Below, piece after piece: positions 62,945 to 64,000 of a stretch of 64,000 bases of DNA. Below the pieces are notes generated by a model. It ran no database searches and had not been told where the DNA came from. It saw nothing but the letters and a program-made list of their open reading frames with translations. The DNA comes from Heliopora coerulea (taxonomy: Eukaryota; Cnidaria; Anthozoa; Scleralcyonacea; Helioporidae). Each line of letters begins with the position of its first letter. The stretch's first letter is position 1. The DNA is taken from positions 2,828,001 through 2,892,000 of the forward strand of contig JASJOG010000019.1 of NCBI GenBank assembly GCA_030142905.1. Direction: 5' to 3'. The position numbers and the translations under genes are program-made.

Positions 62945-63531
62945 GACAGGGTGCGGCTTATGCAACAAGGCATCAGTTCAGCTTTTCCCTAAGTTTTCAA
63001 TCAACACAAGAAAGTATATTTTTAGAATGTGAACATGGCCATAGAACGCAAAATTACTATTATTATTCAAAAAAGTCACCCTTGTTCTTTATACAGGCTG
63101 CTTAACGCTTTGGGAACCCGTCAGCAGCTGCACTCAAGGTTTCCTGCGGTATTTTTGTCCACTCACGCTGAAGGGAGGATTTTAGTGCTTCCAGACTTGT
63201 GTGCGTTTTTGCACAGGCATTTGCTTCTAATACTTCCCACGTGGAATAGTCGAGGGGATTAAGATCTGGAGAAGAAGAGGGCCATTCTTGTGGAGATATG
63301 ATGTCAGGAAAATTCTCTCGGCACTACTCAACTGAAGCCTTGGCTCTGTGTGCAGGAGCAGAATCTTGCTGAAAGGTCCAGCGCTTGTCTCCAAATTGTG
63401 TTTGACTCCATGGTTTCACTACATCTTTCAAAATTGTCTCCCTATACAGTATTATACTTTTTTGTGTTGATTGAAAACTTAGGGAAAAGCTGAACTGATA
63501 CCTTGTTGCAGAACATATGCCGCACCCTGTA
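62945..63531 (-). mobile_element. Internally deleted mariner-type DNA transposon
   Basis: Terminal inverted repeats of about 80 bp (CAGGGTGCGGC outward ends) at 62945 and 63531 are flanked by TA at 62943-62944 and 63532-63533, the target duplication of Tc1/mariner elements. Inside is the 3-prime part of a minus-strand transposase; the 5-prime half is missing. The element is 587 bp and non-autonomous. Confidence 0.88.
63102..63452 (-). pseudogene. Tc1/mariner transposase remnant (C-terminal catalytic part)
   Basis: Minus-strand reading shows QQDSAPAHRAKA, then EWPSSSPDLNPLDYSTWE, ending PKR-stop at 63102-63104. The Asp of QQD (63363-63365) and the Asp of NPLD (63249-63251) are separated by exactly 37 codons, a DD37D spacing as in maT-like mariners. 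An in-frame TAG at 63324-63326 (probably from TGG) breaks the frame, and the N-terminal DNA-binding part and first catalytic Asp are absent. Inactive. Confidence 0.85.
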
Positions 63532-63704
63532 TAACCTTGACCTCGGTGTCTTAGTGATGCATCAAACTTCGGCCTTCCCCCTCCGGTTCATATATCGCTT
63601 AAACACCTCGGTCACGGTGTATAACCTTCACCTATATATTGAGAAAAAAATTGATTGAGTCTGTCCTGCTTCGTTTTGATTCATCACGTTTCGTTACGTT
63701 GCTT

Positions 63705-63765
63705 TATACTATGCTATACAGTGGTATGCTACGCTATGCTATGTTATGCTATGCTATATTATACT
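63705..63765. repeat. (GCTAT)n short tandem repeat
   Basis: TATGCTATGCTA-like sequence with ACGCTATG variants. Nothing else was recognised between 63534 and 64000. Confidence 0.7.
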
Positions 63766-64000
63766 GCAAAATTTCATGCAAACCCATGTCATACACATCT
63801 ACTACACCATTTCGGTGTATTGTGGCGTATAGTGCCGGACGGACCGGACCTGACCTAATACCGTGCCGTTCGGAATGTTGTATATTACTTGCGATACGAC
63901 TCCATCAAAACGTACATGTTTAGCGACTATTCGTGATGCAAGCCATTTTAACCCAGTAAATCAAAGGAAAAACTCACGCAAATTAGGATGATTCTGTAAC

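Overview
The window is animal nuclear DNA. It holds many short exons with canonical GT/AG introns of about 100 to 2,400 bp, AT-rich introns full of simple repeats, and decayed SINEs and DNA transposons. The gene content, compact introns and repeat style suggest an early-branching invertebrate, most likely a cnidarian (coral or anemone). That taxon is an inference, not something the sequence proves.

Region 1 (1-2308) is upstream DNA without a recognisable gene. It ends in a promoter-like stretch (CRE palindrome, two YY1-type sites) just before the first gene. Region 2 (2309-18438, + strand) is a complete listerin gene (LTN1), the E3 ligase of ribosome-associated quality control. I placed 26 coding exons with consistent phases; they give 1,772 residues and end in the RWD-RING module. 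Its introns hold a tRNA-derived SINE, a PIF/Harbinger-like MITE with TTA target duplications, and two long fold-back elements. Region 3 (18439-20441) is intergenic.

Region 4 (20442 to beyond the window end, + strand) is a very large gene of the spectrin superfamily. I placed 54 coding exons (2,952 residues, no stop). They encode a short N-terminus, two calponin-homology domains (an actin-binding module) and a rod of 22 complete spectrin-type repeats plus half of a 23rd. The rod is extremely regular: each repeat is one exon pair (A about 175 nt, B about 182 nt), introns alternate phase 0 and phase 2, and the unit is about 119 residues. The actin-binding module mixes plakin-, nesprin- and dystrophin-like features, so the exact family is open; the C-terminus that would settle it lies outside.

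Introns of the second gene carry many microsatellites, a tandem array of tRNA-like units (about 36.2-36.6 kb), an inverted-repeat element around a tRNA-Thr-like sequence (about 41 kb), an antisense copy of the LTN1-intron SINE (50.6 kb) and, at the right end, a deleted mariner-type transposon with 3-prime transposase remains. A possible alternative first exon with upstream CCAAT motifs lies at 62243-62302. The two genes share no obvious pathway: the first acts on stalled 60S ribosomes, the second is a predicted cytoskeletal linker.
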